From: Oceanobacillus oncorhynchi
GTDB lineage: Bacteria > Bacillota > Bacilli > Bacillales > Amphibacillaceae
DNA length: 64,000 nucleotides
Assembly (NCBI RefSeq): GCF_000821065.1
Contig: NZ_CDGG01000001.1
Span: 3,100,001-3,164,000, forward strand
Direction: 5' to 3'
Each line of letters begins with the position of its first letter. The stretch's first letter is position 1. Shown piece by piece: positions 54,536-63,931 of the stretch. A model generated the notes under the pieces. That model did not search any database and had not been told where the DNA came from. It was given only the letters and a program-made list of their open reading frames with translations. The position numbers were made by a program, and so were the translations under genes.

Positions 54536-55081
54536 ATGACAGAAAAGAACGGGAAGGAAATTCTTTTAGCAGAGAGCGAACAGAATTTTAAAGCGTTATT
54601 TGAAATCATTGAATCTATACCCCCTAGAAAAAGAAGTATGACAATAGAGACAGAAGAAAGAGATAAAAATTTTCGGGATGTATTGATGCATTTATATGAA
54701 TGGCATGCCATGCTTGAAAGATGGTACAGAGAAGGGATGGATGGAGATACGCCGTTTATGCCGGCACCAGGTTATATGTGGAGAACAATCAAGCCGCTTA
54801 ATATGCAAATTCGGGAAAACTATCAGGATGTAACGATGAATCAAGCCATAAAAAAATTGAAGTTAAGTCATCATCGGGTAATGAAGTTGATCCAATCTCA
54901 TACAAATGAAGAAATTATGACGAAGAAATATTATAAATGGACAAAGACCAGTAATTTATATGGATATTTTGCTGCGAATACTTTCAAACATTACATATGG
55001 GCAATCTCCAAATGTGAAGCTATTGCAAAGTCGATTAAAGAAGGGGAAAATAGCTTGAATAAAAGAAGAATAATTAGGTAA
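54536..55081 (+). CDS. ClbS/DfsB family protein (second copy)
   Basis: The 181-residue four-helix-bundle protein has DUF1706 features: RDKNFRDVLMHLYEWHAMLERWY, then FMPAPGYMWRTIKPLN and the final YGYFAANTFKHYIWAISKCE. The order matches the gene at 37775, though the sequences are clearly diverged. The role in this organism is unknown; self-protection against reactive electrophiles is suggested only by the ClbS precedent. GAGGAGG precedes the ATG. Confidence 0.86.
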   Translation: MTEKNGKEILLAESEQNFKALFEIIESIPPRKRSMTIETEERDKNFRDVLMHLYEWHAMLERWYREGMDGDTPFMPAPGYMWRTIKPLNMQIRENYQDVTMNQAIKKLKLSHHRVMKLIQSHTNEEIMTKKYYKWTKTSNLYGYFAANTFKHYIWAISKCEAIAKSIKEGENSLNKRRIIR

Positions 55082-55221
55082 AGATTTGAGAAGGCATACT
55101 GGATATACTTCAGAGGACATGGCTTATACAATAATCAAGAAGAGCGAAATGATTTTCTTAAATAATTAATGTGCACAGCGTACATCACAGCGCTTTATAA
55201 TGCTGATAACTGGGAGAAATA

Positions 55222-55275
55222 AAACATCATTTGAAGTAAGCCGAATTTGCGACAGCTCAAATGATGTTTTTTCCC
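55222..55275. terminator. Bidirectional terminator
   Basis: AAAACATCATTTGA and TCAAATGATGTTTTTT arms lie between the ClbS-type gene and the convergent ArsR gene. Confidence 0.82.
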
Positions 55276-55293
55276 ATAAGGCTATAGGATAAA

Positions 55294-55989
55294 TCAACCC
55301 AACTTACTCGTATCCATACCAAAGGATTTCTCTAATCCTTTTATTCCTGTATCAGTAACTTTTACAGCACGGCCAGGTAATCTCTCAATCCAGCCTAAAT
55401 CAAACAATTGAAGTAAAATGGCATTTCCGAGAGATCCTGCCAGGTGATAACGTCTTTCACTCCAGTCCAGACATTTTCGGGCAAAGTGTCTTCGTTTTTG
55501 TCGTAAAGCATCCAGGTCGATTTTAAAGCTGTTAAAGAATTCTTCTCCAGCCTTCGTTACTATAAAAACGTCTTGATCTTCCGCCACATATTCTTTTTCT
55601 ACCAAGGCCTCTGTTATTAATACACCAAGCTTACCTGCTAAATGGTCATAACATGTTCTGGCAATTTGAATTTTTTCAGAGCGTGAAAAATCCTTCAACG
55701 AATTCACCTGGGCAGACGGAGCAAGAACAGTCAACATTTCGATTGCCTGAGCAACCTCGGCGTTCGCAATTCGAAAATAACGATGCCGGCCATGCTTTTC
55801 CACGCGAAGTAAATTTCCTTCTACCAGTTTTGATAAATGACCACTTGCCGTTTGCAAAGATACATTTGCCCTTTTTGCTAATTCGCTTGCAGGAAGTCCA
55901 TCAAGATCAAGAAGAGCTTCTAACATCGCAGCTCTTGATGAATCAGCCATTAGTTTTGCAACATATGAAAAATCAGGTCTGCTGCCCAT
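55294..55989 (-). CDS. ArsR-family transcriptional regulator
   Basis: The 231-residue protein has an N-terminal ArsR winged HTH (LPASELAKRANVSLQTASGHLSKLVEGNLL, about 31-60) and an additional C-terminal winged-helix-like region (DVFIVTKAGEEFF to the end), longer than the ~110-residue metal-sensing ArsR proteins. No ELCVCDL-type cysteine metal motif is seen, so it is unlikely to be a classical arsenic sensor. ATG 55989 follows GGGAGGA. It is divergent from a DinB gene, with an inverted repeat between them. Confidence 0.86.
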   Translation of the reverse strand: MGSRPDFSYVAKLMADSSRAAMLEALLDLDGLPASELAKRANVSLQTASGHLSKLVEGNLLRVEKHGRHRYFRIANAEVAQAIEMLTVLAPSAQVNSLKDFSRSEKIQIARTCYDHLAGKLGVLITEALVEKEYVAEDQDVFIVTKAGEEFFNSFKIDLDALRQKRRHFARKCLDWSERRYHLAGSLGNAILLQLFDLGWIERLPGRAVKVTDTGIKGLEKSFGMDTSKLG

Positions 55990-56011
55990 TATTATTCCTC
56001 CCAAAACATTT

Positions 56012-56035
56012 ATACTTCGATTATAGCCGAAGTAT
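56012..56035. promoter_or_regulatory. Inverted repeat in the arsR/dinB intergenic region
   Basis: ATACTTCG and CGAAGTAT arms with an 8-base spacer, 23 bases upstream of the ArsR gene start and 46 before the DinB gene; a candidate operator for both. Confidence 0.7.
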
Positions 56036-56080
56036 CTGCGTGCTACAATAGGTTATACAATATGACAGGAGGATTATGAA

Positions 56081-56557
56081 ATGAATACAAATGAATTGAT
56101 TACTCTTAATTTTGAAGAAGTCCGGCGCAGAAGCGAAAAAGTTTGGAGAGCAATCCCAGAAGAATTGCTGCAATGGAGACCTGATGAAAATGCAATCAGC
56201 TGCTCTGAAATGATTAGGCATGTATTAGAAGGGGAGTTTCTCTATCATCAAATTATCCTTGGCAGAGGGAGTAGGGCGTTAACCAATATATCTAATCCTT
56301 TTGAGGATAGAGTATTTACAACAGTGGATGATGAATTGGAATTAGCTAAGAAGTACCGCAATGAATTTATTAAATATATTAAGACAATACATATAAATGA
56401 TTTAGAAAATATTGAAATTGACCGTTCAGATGTTGGTTATAAAAGAAAACTGGGCGATATGTTATTGCGGATTGCATATCATGAATCTGTGCATACAGGA
56501 CAACTGTTAAGTTATATGAGAACAATGGGGGTAGAACGTCCTAATATATGGGATTAA
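56081..56557 (+). CDS. DinB family metal-dependent protein
   Basis: The 158-residue four-helix protein has the DinB/YfiT metal triad H47 (MIRHVLEGE), H134 and H138 (YHESVHTGQ). Relatives are thiol transferases or metal hydrolases, often bacillithiol-linked in Firmicutes. AGGAGG lies nine bases before the ATG. Divergent from the ArsR gene, which probably controls it. Confidence 0.88.
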   Translation: MNTNELITLNFEEVRRRSEKVWRAIPEELLQWRPDENAISCSEMIRHVLEGEFLYHQIILGRGSRALTNISNPFEDRVFTTVDDELELAKKYRNEFIKYIKTIHINDLENIEIDRSDVGYKRKLGDMLLRIAYHESVHTGQLLSYMRTMGVERPNIWD

Positions 56558-56871
56558 TTTTTTTCTTTATTATGATAGATTATAAAAAGCTGTTTTAAGT
56601 TAAAATAAATTACCAATCATTTTAAAACCATTCATGTATCTCATCAATAGAGCACGCAATGGTTTTTTTATGAAATTAAACAGTGTACATCGGAAAAGCT
56701 TTTCATCAGCTTATCCATATTAACCAAAGCAAAATCCTTTGATGTAAAAAGGGCTTAACTGAATAAAAATGTTACAAAATAAGCGGAATGATTTGTTGTT
56801 CTCTTTCAAATATGATATTGTGTTCTATTGTTGATTAAAAAGTAAATATTTTGTAAGGAAGTTGGTATAAA

Positions 56872-58275
56872 ATGGAAAGCGAAAATACATTTGAAATTAA
56901 AAAATATATTCCGCTTTTCGCGGTATTATTATCCGGTGCTTTTGTCACCATATTGAACCAGACGCTGCTAGGGACTGCACTTCCACCCATCATGAAAGAT
57001 TTGAATTTAAGTGAGAGTACAGCGCAATGGCTACAGTCGGTTTTTATGCTCGTAAATGGGATAATGATTCCAGTTACGGCTTTTTTAATTGATAAATTCA
57101 CAACACGTAAATTATTTATGACTGCAATGGGATTGTTCACTATCGGCACGTTTATTGCAGCAATTTCACCAAACTTTTCATTGTTATTGGTTGGGCGGAT
57201 TTTGCAGGCTTCAGGGGCCGGCATTATGATGCCGCTGATGCAGACGATATTATTCCTGACCTTTCCTGTTCATAGAAGAGGTACAGCAATGGGACTGTTT
57301 GGACTAGTTATTGCATTCGCGCCGGCGATTGGCCCGAGTCTCTCAGGCTGGCTCGTGGATCAGTTCCCATGGCGCAGTGTATTCTATGTTGTACTGCCGA
57401 TTGCTATTTTAGATATGATAGCGGCTTACTTCTTATTGAAAAACGTAACAGAGCTGAAGAAACCGAAATTGGATATTTTATCGGTCATCCTTTCTACAGT
57501 CGGCTTCGGTGCAATTCTATACGGTTTCAGTGTCGCCGGCGACGCAGGGTGGCTCAGTCTTCAGGTCATTCTTACGATTGTTATCGGCAGCATTTCTCTC
57601 TATTGGTTTATTACCAGACAGTTGAACTTGAAAGAACCGCTTCTTGAATTCCGGGTATTCAAACACAGCACATTCACGTTAGCAACGGCGCTTGGAATGC
57701 TGGTCTTCGCTGCGATGATTGGGACAAATGTTATTTTGCCGTTATATATGCAGAATATGGTTGGCTTCTCGGCGCTTGAATCTGGGCTTGTCTTGTTGCC
57801 CGGTGCGATTATAATGGGATTCTCCAACCCGATTACCGGTTATCTTTTTGATAGATTCGGAGGAAAATGGCTTGCTCGAGGCGGCTTGTTACTGCTAGCC
57901 TTGACAACTTTTGCATTCACGAATTTATCTGCGGATACAAGCTTCAACTATCTGGCAACCACGAATGCCATTCGCATGATTTCGATTGCCATGGTAATGA
58001 TGCCTATGACAACCATGGCATTGAACCAGCTGCCTAACGAATTGATTCCGCACGGGACAGCAATGAATAATACATTCCGCCAAGTAGCTGGCTCGGTTGG
58101 TACAGCAGTGCTTGTAACAATCATGTCCACTGCAGCTATACCAGGTGAGGATATCAATGGTATTATTCATGGTGTGAATGTTTCCTTTATCGTAGCAGCA
58201 ATTATTGCTATCGTTGGATTTATTCTTTCTTTTAAATTAAAAGAAGAGATAAAACCGGGAAATCGTGTCAGCTAA
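56872..58275 (+). CDS. DHA2-family MFS drug exporter (second copy)
   Basis: The 467-residue, 14-helix exporter shares nearly all motifs with the gene at 41203 (LNQTLLGTALPPIMKDL, GLVIAFAPAIGPSLSGWL, PHGTAMNNTFRQVAGSVGTA), so the two are paralogues of the LmrB/EmrB type. Codon use in the central part is somewhat more GC-rich than neighbouring genes. AAGGAAG lies about nine bases before ATG 56872. Closed by a strong terminator. Confidence 0.88.
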   Translation: MESENTFEIKKYIPLFAVLLSGAFVTILNQTLLGTALPPIMKDLNLSESTAQWLQSVFMLVNGIMIPVTAFLIDKFTTRKLFMTAMGLFTIGTFIAAISPNFSLLLVGRILQASGAGIMMPLMQTILFLTFPVHRRGTAMGLFGLVIAFAPAIGPSLSGWLVDQFPWRSVFYVVLPIAILDMIAAYFLLKNVTELKKPKLDILSVILSTVGFGAILYGFSVAGDAGWLSLQVILTIVIGSISLYWFITRQLNLKEPLLEFRVFKHSTFTLATALGMLVFAAMIGTNVILPLYMQNMVGFSALESGLVLLPGAIIMGFSNPITGYLFDRFGGKWLARGGLLLLALTTFAFTNLSADTSFNYLATTNAIRMISIAMVMMPMTTMALNQLPNELIPHGTAMNNTFRQVAGSVGTAVLVTIMSTAAIPGEDINGIIHGVNVSFIVAAIIAIVGFILSFKLKEEIKPGNRVS

Positions 58276-58296
58276 GGCTCTAATATCAAGCTAAAT

Positions 58297-58349
58297 AAAG
58301 TACCAGGCATTGTAACAATTTATCATTGTTAGATGTCTGGTACTTTTTT
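58297..58349 (+). terminator. Terminator after the second DHA2 exporter
   Basis: AAAGTACCAGGCAT and ATGTCTGGTACTTTTTT arms. The following stretch to 58585 holds no recognisable gene. Confidence 0.9.
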
Positions 58350-58585
58350 GATGTAGAACGGGGGAACGAAATTGTGTATTTCATCCCTTAAAGAAGTCTT
58401 AGTAAAAGATATGTGTAAATATAGTGGTAAAATAAAGATATATATTAAAAAACTTCAAAGAATGATAACAATGAAATTATCATATAGCAATATAAGACAG
58501 TTATTAAGATTTATAAGTGCTTTTTGAAAGTTAATACGATTTGGCGTTAAAAACGTGTTATAGCATATGGAGGGCTCTAACCATT

Positions 58586-59057
58586 GTGAATAAGAAACAA
58601 ATAGATTGCGACCTTTATTGCCAATCTGCTTATTGCTGGTCTGCTAATAGCTAGTATTACGGCTATTGTCGTCAATCCAATGTTGATAACACATGGATTA
58701 TCTAATATTTTAGCAGGCTGGAAACTTATCGAAATACAATTTTTTGATACTGTTTTTATGAATTTTCTTTACTTCGGCGGGTTTCTGTTTCTGTCTTATG
58801 TGTTGGGGATGCTGTTTGATTTGTTATACATGTTAATCCTTGAAGCAGCGAAAATAAAGCAGACAAAGGAAGTAATGCTTTTGAGTTATGTGGCTCAATG
58901 GTTCCTTAGTGTTTGTTTTTATAAATTTTTTATTGAGTCCTTATTTACGAGGAATAGTGTATCGTGGGAAGGAGCAGCTATTTTATTTTTCTGCTTGTAT
59001 TTGGCTGCTTTTGTGATTAGTGAAGATTATAAAATTTTTTCCGATAAAAAAAGTTAA
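58586..59057 (+). pseudogene. Membrane-protein gene with an early frameshift
   Basis: GTG 58586 after GGAGGG starts a frame (VNKKQI) that soon stops, while the next frame carries a hydrophobic helix (TFIANLLIAGLLIASITAIVV) joining the open frame that runs to 59057. A one-base insertion (or two-base loss) near 58604 explains both. The restored product of about 155 residues would have four transmembrane helices. No family recognised. An ATG at 58680 could give a shortened 125-residue protein but has no ribosome site. Confidence 0.62.
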
Positions 59058-59171
59058 CGTAATCTTGATTTAAAATCAATTGCAGCAAGGTTCCTATATT
59101 TTGGGATTCTCCTTGACGAATTCATTGCTTCCATGTAAAGTAAACTGTAATTATTCGTATAATTCCATATA

Positions 59172-59322
59172 TTCTTATCGAGAAAGGTGGAGGGACTGGC
59201 CCGCTGAAGCCTTAGCAGCAGACGTTGATTTGTACTGTGCTAATTCCAGAAGCATTTTTGCTTGAAGATAAGAAGAGATTTTATCATATCGAACCTCTTC
59301 TATTTTCGGAAGGGGTTTTTTT
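59172..59322 (+). promoter_or_regulatory. SAM-I (S-box) riboswitch with terminator
   Basis: P1 arms TTCTTATC (59172) and GATAAGAA (to 59274) close the aptamer; inside are the conserved GGTGGAGGGACTGGCCC and GTGCTAATTCCAG blocks. A terminator follows (AACCTCTTC and GAAGGGGTT with a T run, 59292-59322). When S-adenosylmethionine is bound the terminator forms and the downstream gene is off. Confidence 0.93.
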
Positions 59323-59369
59323 AATGGAATATAGAATGAATATAGCAGATAAAGAGGAAGGGGTATTCG

Positions 59370-60485
59370 ATGGCAATATCAGCAGAGACAAAAAATACAC
59401 GGGCTCCATTCAGAGCAGATCATGTAGGGAGTTTTCTTCGTCCTCAGCGTTTAAAAGAGGCGCGTGCACAAAAGGCAAAAGGGGAAATCAGCTCAGAACA
59501 ATTGCGTCAAATGGAAGATGAGGAAATTATCAAACTGGTAGAACAGCAGAAAGAAGCAGGACTTCAATCCGTGACGGATGGGGAGTTTCGCCGTGCCTGG
59601 TGGCATTTTGATTTTCTGGAAGGCTTAGATGGCGTGGAAGGCTATAGCGCGGAACAAGGCTTGCAATTCACTGGTGTGGAAACGAAAAAAAGAGGCATTA
59701 AGGTAACCGGTAAAATTGGTTTTAGTAATCATTATATGATTGAGCATTATAAATTCCTGCATGGTATTGCTGGAGATGCGGTTGCAAAATTTGCGATTCC
59801 GAGCCCGAACATGCTCTTTTTCCGGGCGGAGTTTGAAGAAGGAATTTATGAAAATGATGAAGCCATTATTGATGACCTGGTTGCTGCTTATCAAGGGGTG
59901 ATTCAGGCATTATACGATGAAGGCTGCCGCTACTTACAGCTGGATGATACGTCCTGGGCAACCTTTTTCTCAGAGAAGGGCAGAAATTCGTTGATTGAAA
60001 AAGGAAGAAATCCAGAGAAAACAGCTGAATTATGTGCGAGAGCAATCAATGAATCGATTGCGAACAGACCAGATGATATGCTGGTAACAATGCATATTTG
60101 CCGGGGAAATTTCCAATCTACCTATATGTCAAGCGGCGGTTACGAGGCGGTGTCAGAAACGATTTTTGGCGGCCTACAGGTGGATGGTCTTTTCCTGGAG
60201 TTTGATGATGACCGCTCGGGCGGATTTGAACCCTTGCGTCATGTGAACCGTGATGATTTATTTATTGTGCTGGGTCTTATCACGTCTAAGTTCAGCGAGC
60301 TGGAAGATCCGGAAGCTGTTAAAGAAAGAATTACAGAAGCGGCGGGCTATGTACCGTTGAATCAGCTTTGCCTGAGTCCTCAATGCGGGTTTGCTTCTAC
60401 AGAGGAAGGAAATTTATTGAGTGAGGAACAGCAATGGGAAAAAATCCGGCATGTTGTGCGAATTGCTGAAGATGTGTGGAAATAA
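59370..60485 (+). CDS. Cobalamin-independent methionine synthase-like protein (YxjG/YxjH)
   Basis: The 371-residue protein is the MetE C-terminal-domain-like family: RADHVGSFLRP near the start, VTDGEFRRAWWHFDF, QLDDTSWA, TMHICRGNF (zinc-binding His-x-Cys) and LSPQCGFAS (zinc Cys) near the end. It lacks the MetE N-terminal domain, as B. subtilis YxjG and YxjH do, which are S-box controlled as here. It probably transfers a methyl group to make methionine from homocysteine using an unusual methyl donor. AGAGGAAGGGG precedes the ATG. Confidence 0.92.
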   Translation: MAISAETKNTRAPFRADHVGSFLRPQRLKEARAQKAKGEISSEQLRQMEDEEIIKLVEQQKEAGLQSVTDGEFRRAWWHFDFLEGLDGVEGYSAEQGLQFTGVETKKRGIKVTGKIGFSNHYMIEHYKFLHGIAGDAVAKFAIPSPNMLFFRAEFEEGIYENDEAIIDDLVAAYQGVIQALYDEGCRYLQLDDTSWATFFSEKGRNSLIEKGRNPEKTAELCARAINESIANRPDDMLVTMHICRGNFQSTYMSSGGYEAVSETIFGGLQVDGLFLEFDDDRSGGFEPLRHVNRDDLFIVLGLITSKFSELEDPEAVKERITEAAGYVPLNQLCLSPQCGFASTEEGNLLSEEQQWEKIRHVVRIAEDVWK

Positions 60486-60496
60486 GGGATATGAGA

Positions 60497-60540
60497 AAAA
60501 GGAGATTTGGAGAGGTGGGCTTTCCAAATCTCCTTTTTGT
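60497..60540 (+). terminator. Terminator after the yxjG-like gene
   Basis: AAAAGGAGATTTGGA and TCCAAATCTCCTTTTT arms. Confidence 0.92.
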
Positions 60541-60560
60541 CGAACTTTTTTGAATACGTA

Positions 60561-60773
60561 CTATGAATCATTTAGAGAAGATTGTTTTGAATGAAAATAC
60601 TTTTGAGCTAATAAACCAGTATTGAAAACGGAAGCTAAGGTGATGAACAAAAATAAATTTGCCATTATGTTACTGATTTGATAAGTAAAATTAAAAAGTA
60701 AGTAAGTGTTTATGATGAATAATATTGAAACAACTGACGAAAGGATGAATTGATTTTTAAACGATTTGAACAA
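60561..60773 (-). CDS. Small two-helix membrane protein
   Basis: The 70-residue product has two transmembrane helices (about 9-30 and 37-56). The start TTG 60773 is eight bases after AGAGGAG, and TTGACA lies just upstream of that site. No family recognised. Convergent with the yxjG-like gene. Confidence 0.55.
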   Translation of the reverse strand: MFKSFKNQFILSSVVSILFIINTYLLFNFTYQISNIMANLFLFITLASVFNTGLLAQKYFHSKQSSLNDS

Positions 60774-60995
60774 AAAAACGCTCCTCTCTTTGTCAACCTA
60801 ATTTAAATCAAGGTTAACATACGGGCGTGAAAAATTAAATATAAATTCCAAAAAAATTCAAACAAAGAAAGAAATCATTATAATTTTTTGATATATTAGT
60901 AATAACAATAAGAATATTCAGCTGTTTTATCATGGTAAATAAAAGAATTTATACGAATGATAGTACATCGTTTCAAATAAAAGGGAGAATGTAGA

Positions 60996-61469
60996 ATGGA
61001 AATTCGCAGTTTACAAAGTTCGGATTATGATGTCCTGATTCCGCAGATAAACGACTGGTGGGGCGGGCGTGATATGGCAGGAATGCTGCCTAAATTATTT
61101 TTTCAACATTTTAAGAATACCAGCTTTATCGCAGAAGAAGATGACGAGATAATAGGTTTTTTAATTGGATTTTTATCTCAAGATCAGTCAGATGAAGCAT
61201 ATATTCATTTTGTCGGTGTACACCCGGATTACAGGAAGAAAGACATTGGAAAAACACTTTATGAGAAATTTTTCACCAAAGTTAAAATGGCTGATCGGAA
61301 AATCATCCGCTCCATCACTTCTCCCGTAAATAAAACATCGATTGCGTTTCATCAAAAAATGGGCTTTGTGATCGAGCGAGGAGACAAAACAGTAGATGGT
61401 GCAGCAGTAAAAGCAAATTATGATGGGTTTGGCAATGATCGCGTTCTGTTTAAGAAAGAGCTGACATAA
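60996..61469 (+). CDS. GNAT family N-acetyltransferase
   Basis: The 157-residue protein has the acetyl-CoA-binding motif VGVHPDYRKKDIGKTLY (about 69-85), in which the usual R/QxxGxG loop reads RKKDIGK, and the closing KTSIAFHQKMGFVIERG. Substrate unknown. AAGGGAGAA precedes the ATG. The quinone oxidoreductase gene follows after 16 bases with AAGGAGG, so the two probably form an operon. Confidence 0.88.
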   Translation: MEIRSLQSSDYDVLIPQINDWWGGRDMAGMLPKLFFQHFKNTSFIAEEDDEIIGFLIGFLSQDQSDEAYIHFVGVHPDYRKKDIGKTLYEKFFTKVKMADRKIIRSITSPVNKTSIAFHQKMGFVIERGDKTVDGAAVKANYDGFGNDRVLFKKELT

Positions 61470-61485
61470 AAAAGGAGGAAATAAG

Positions 61486-62460
61486 ATGAAAGCGGTTGTG
61501 ATGAATGAATTTGGCGGATCAGACGTGCTGCAATTCAAAGAAATACCAAAGCCAGAACCTCAACCCGATGAAATTTTAATTAAAGTGATTTATACCAGCG
61601 TGAATTATGCTGATATTAAGAATAGAACCGGCAACAAAGCGAAGGCGAATTTCCCGATGATTTTAGGTTTAGATGCCGCTGGAGCAGTCGAGAAGGTTGG
61701 AGCATCTGTAGAAAGTGTCAAGCCTGGTGACCGCGTTATATGCTTTCCAAAAGGGGGCGCCTATGCGGAATATGTCCTGGCCTCGGAGTTACTTACTTTT
61801 AAAATTCCAGATGAATTAGATTTTAAAATGGCTGCAGCATGCCCGACTGTCGGATTTTTATCTTATAAGTTAACACATGATTTAGCGCAAATAACTCCAG
61901 ATGATACGGTTTTAGTCCATTCGTCGGCCGGTGGTGTCGGTTCAACGATTATTCAGATGGTCAAATTGCTCGGGGCCAAACGAATTATTGGTACGGTCAG
62001 CAGCCTTGAAAAAAGCAGCGTGCCGCTTGAATTAGGAGCGGATGATGTTTATACATATACGGATTTTGATGAAAAAATAAAAGAAACAACAGATGGTAAA
62101 GGTGTAGATATTATTTTTGATTCGCAGGCTGGAGAGATAACAGAAAGAAGTATGAAGGTTTTATCTCATTTTGGCAGGCTGGTTCATTTTGGGAATTCAT
62201 CAGGCGGCATTGGAAATTTTAATACAAAGGACGTGCATGCGAGCTGCCGGTCTGTACTGGGATTCAGCTTAGGTACCACTAGAAAAGAAAGGCCGGAGAC
62301 ATTGGAAGCCGTATCTCAAAATGTCCTTGAATTGATAAGGAGCGGAAAATTAGAAATAAAAGTCGGTGCAGTGTTTCTTCTTGAAAAAATAGCGGAAGCA
62401 CATGATTTTATCAGCAGCAGGAAGAGTACCGGGAAAATATTGATTCATGTTTCTGATTGA
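61486..62460 (+). CDS. NADPH:quinone oxidoreductase-like protein (MDR family)
   Basis: The 324-residue medium-chain dehydrogenase/reductase has a GroES-like N-terminal domain (YTSVNYADIKNRTG; no zinc-binding cysteine) and a Rossmann domain with HSSAGGVGSTIIQMVKLLGA (about 144-163), typical of the zeta-crystallin/Qor group that reduces quinones or enones with NADPH. AAAGGAGG lies seven bases before the ATG. Second gene after a GNAT gene. Confidence 0.9.
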   Translation: MKAVVMNEFGGSDVLQFKEIPKPEPQPDEILIKVIYTSVNYADIKNRTGNKAKANFPMILGLDAAGAVEKVGASVESVKPGDRVICFPKGGAYAEYVLASELLTFKIPDELDFKMAAACPTVGFLSYKLTHDLAQITPDDTVLVHSSAGGVGSTIIQMVKLLGAKRIIGTVSSLEKSSVPLELGADDVYTYTDFDEKIKETTDGKGVDIIFDSQAGEITERSMKVLSHFGRLVHFGNSSGGIGNFNTKDVHASCRSVLGFSLGTTRKERPETLEAVSQNVLELIRSGKLEIKVGAVFLLEKIAEAHDFISSRKSTGKILIHVSD

Positions 62461-62564
62461 TGGGAATGCGATGAGGAGTAAGAGAAGAAATAATGTCTTA
62501 ACTGGAAGAATGTAAGATTTTAATCATGTAGAAGCTACTATTGACGTCTATTGGAGGAAGCAGG

Positions 62565-63366
62565 ATGATACGAAAGCTGACAAAAGAGGATCATGCAAAA
62601 GTAATGGAGTTAGTTGAGCCTAAGGCTGCAGAAAATTTGTTTATTATTCCGAGATATTGAAGCGTTTGGCTATGATTCAGATATTCAAGAAGTCTGGGGA
62701 GAATGGAAACAGGAAGATTTAATCGCTGTTCTCCTGCGCTATTGTGAGAATTTCATTATTTACAGTGAAGGGGAATATGATGTAAAAGGGTTTACAGAGA
62801 TAATTAACGACTATAAACAGCGGTGCAATGTGAGTGGTCTGAAACTGGCTGTCACCCCTTTGCTTAAACACATGGATAAAGTCATTCATGTACATAGAGA
62901 AATGTATTATGCAGCTTGTGAAGAATTAAGCTACACAACGACTTTAGAACAAGCTGAGCAGGTAGAATATTTGCAGCCTGTTGATTATGAAGAGAACATC
63001 AAAATGCTGGAGTCTATTCCGGAATTTGCAGCAAGTAATATAACTGTTGAATCGAGGGAGCATGCAGAGAAAAATAAGACAGGACGCACCTATTTTATTC
63101 GTGATGAGGAAGGGACGATGGTTGCATCTGCATCGACGACCGCTGAAAATTCCCATTCTGCCATGATCGTTGCTGTTTGTACGCGCCCAGGGTATGAGCG
63201 TCAAGGCTATGCAACGAAGTGTATGGAGAAATTATGCACTGCATTATTAGCAGAGGGGAAGTCGCTTTGTCTTTTTTATGATAACCCTGCGGCTGGAAGC
63301 ATTTATAAACGAATGGGCTTTAAAGATATTGGGATGTGGACGATGATTCGTTATGAAGCGGAATAG
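62565..63366 (+). pseudogene. GNAT acetyltransferase with an N-terminal frameshift
   Basis: ATG 62565 after GGAGGAAGCAGG begins MIRKLTKEDHAKVMELV, the usual start of this GNAT group, but stops after LFIIPRY. One base further the frame continues DIEAFGYDSDIQEVWG to 63366, with the acetyl-CoA site TRPGYERQGYATKCMEKL and AAGSIYKRMGF. The total, 802 bases, has one base too many; the extra base lies about 62650-62656 (ATTCCGAGA). The downstream part alone lacks a proper start. Either inactivated or an indel error. Confidence 0.82.
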
Positions 63367-63402
63367 GTTTTGCGATTTAATCAGAATAGGGGGCTGGTTC
63401 AT

Positions 63403-63774
63403 TTGAAGATTATTTCGTTTGAGCAAGAATCCGGTGTATCGATGGATTCAGAGACAACGAAATTTACTGCGCATCGTCTTTTATTTGATGCCGATGATAT
63501 AAGAATGAGTTATATGTATTTAAGAATAGAGGATAACATTCCTTTCCACGAAGCACAGGCGGATCAGCTTTTCATGATTGTATCTGGAGAAGGCTGGGTC
63601 TGCGGCGAGGAGGAGAACAAAATCCCTCTGACTGCCGGTAAAGCAGCATTTTGGGAAAAAGGAGCGCTTCATGCTGCAGGAACAGATTCTCAGATGACTG
63701 TTTTATGTGTGGAGGGGAAGCATTTAAACACAGAAAACATGCCTATATTAAAGAATGCTGTAACAGGTTATTAA
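63403..63774 (+). CDS. Cupin-domain protein
   Basis: The 123-residue protein has a single small beta-barrel: IPFHEAQADQLFMIVSGEGWV (cupin motif 1 region) and KAAFWEKGALHAAGTDS (motif 2 region with His). Several canonical metal histidines are replaced, so metal binding is uncertain. The start is probably TTG 63403 with GGGGG about 10 bases upstream; TTG 63370 lies further upstream at the end of the GNAT gene. Confidence 0.8.
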   Translation: MKIISFEQESGVSMDSETTKFTAHRLLFDADDIRMSYMYLRIEDNIPFHEAQADQLFMIVSGEGWVCGEEENKIPLTAGKAAFWEKGALHAAGTDSQMTVLCVEGKHLNTENMPILKNAVTGY

Positions 63775-63791
63775 TTGATTATTTTTTCTAT

Positions 63792-63834
63792 ATAAAGGAG
63801 TATGCATTTTAAATTTCCTATGCACTCCTTTATT
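63792..63834 (+). terminator. Terminator after the cupin gene
   Basis: TAAAGGAGTATGCAT and ATGCACTCCTTTA arms with a short loop and T-rich tail. Confidence 0.85.
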
Positions 63835-63931
63835 TGTTTTGGTGAAGATTTAGACAGGTGCACTTTTCAAACGACAAAAGAGTGATTATTATAATAAAGT
63901 AATAGCAATCATACAAAAGTGAGTGGTAAAC

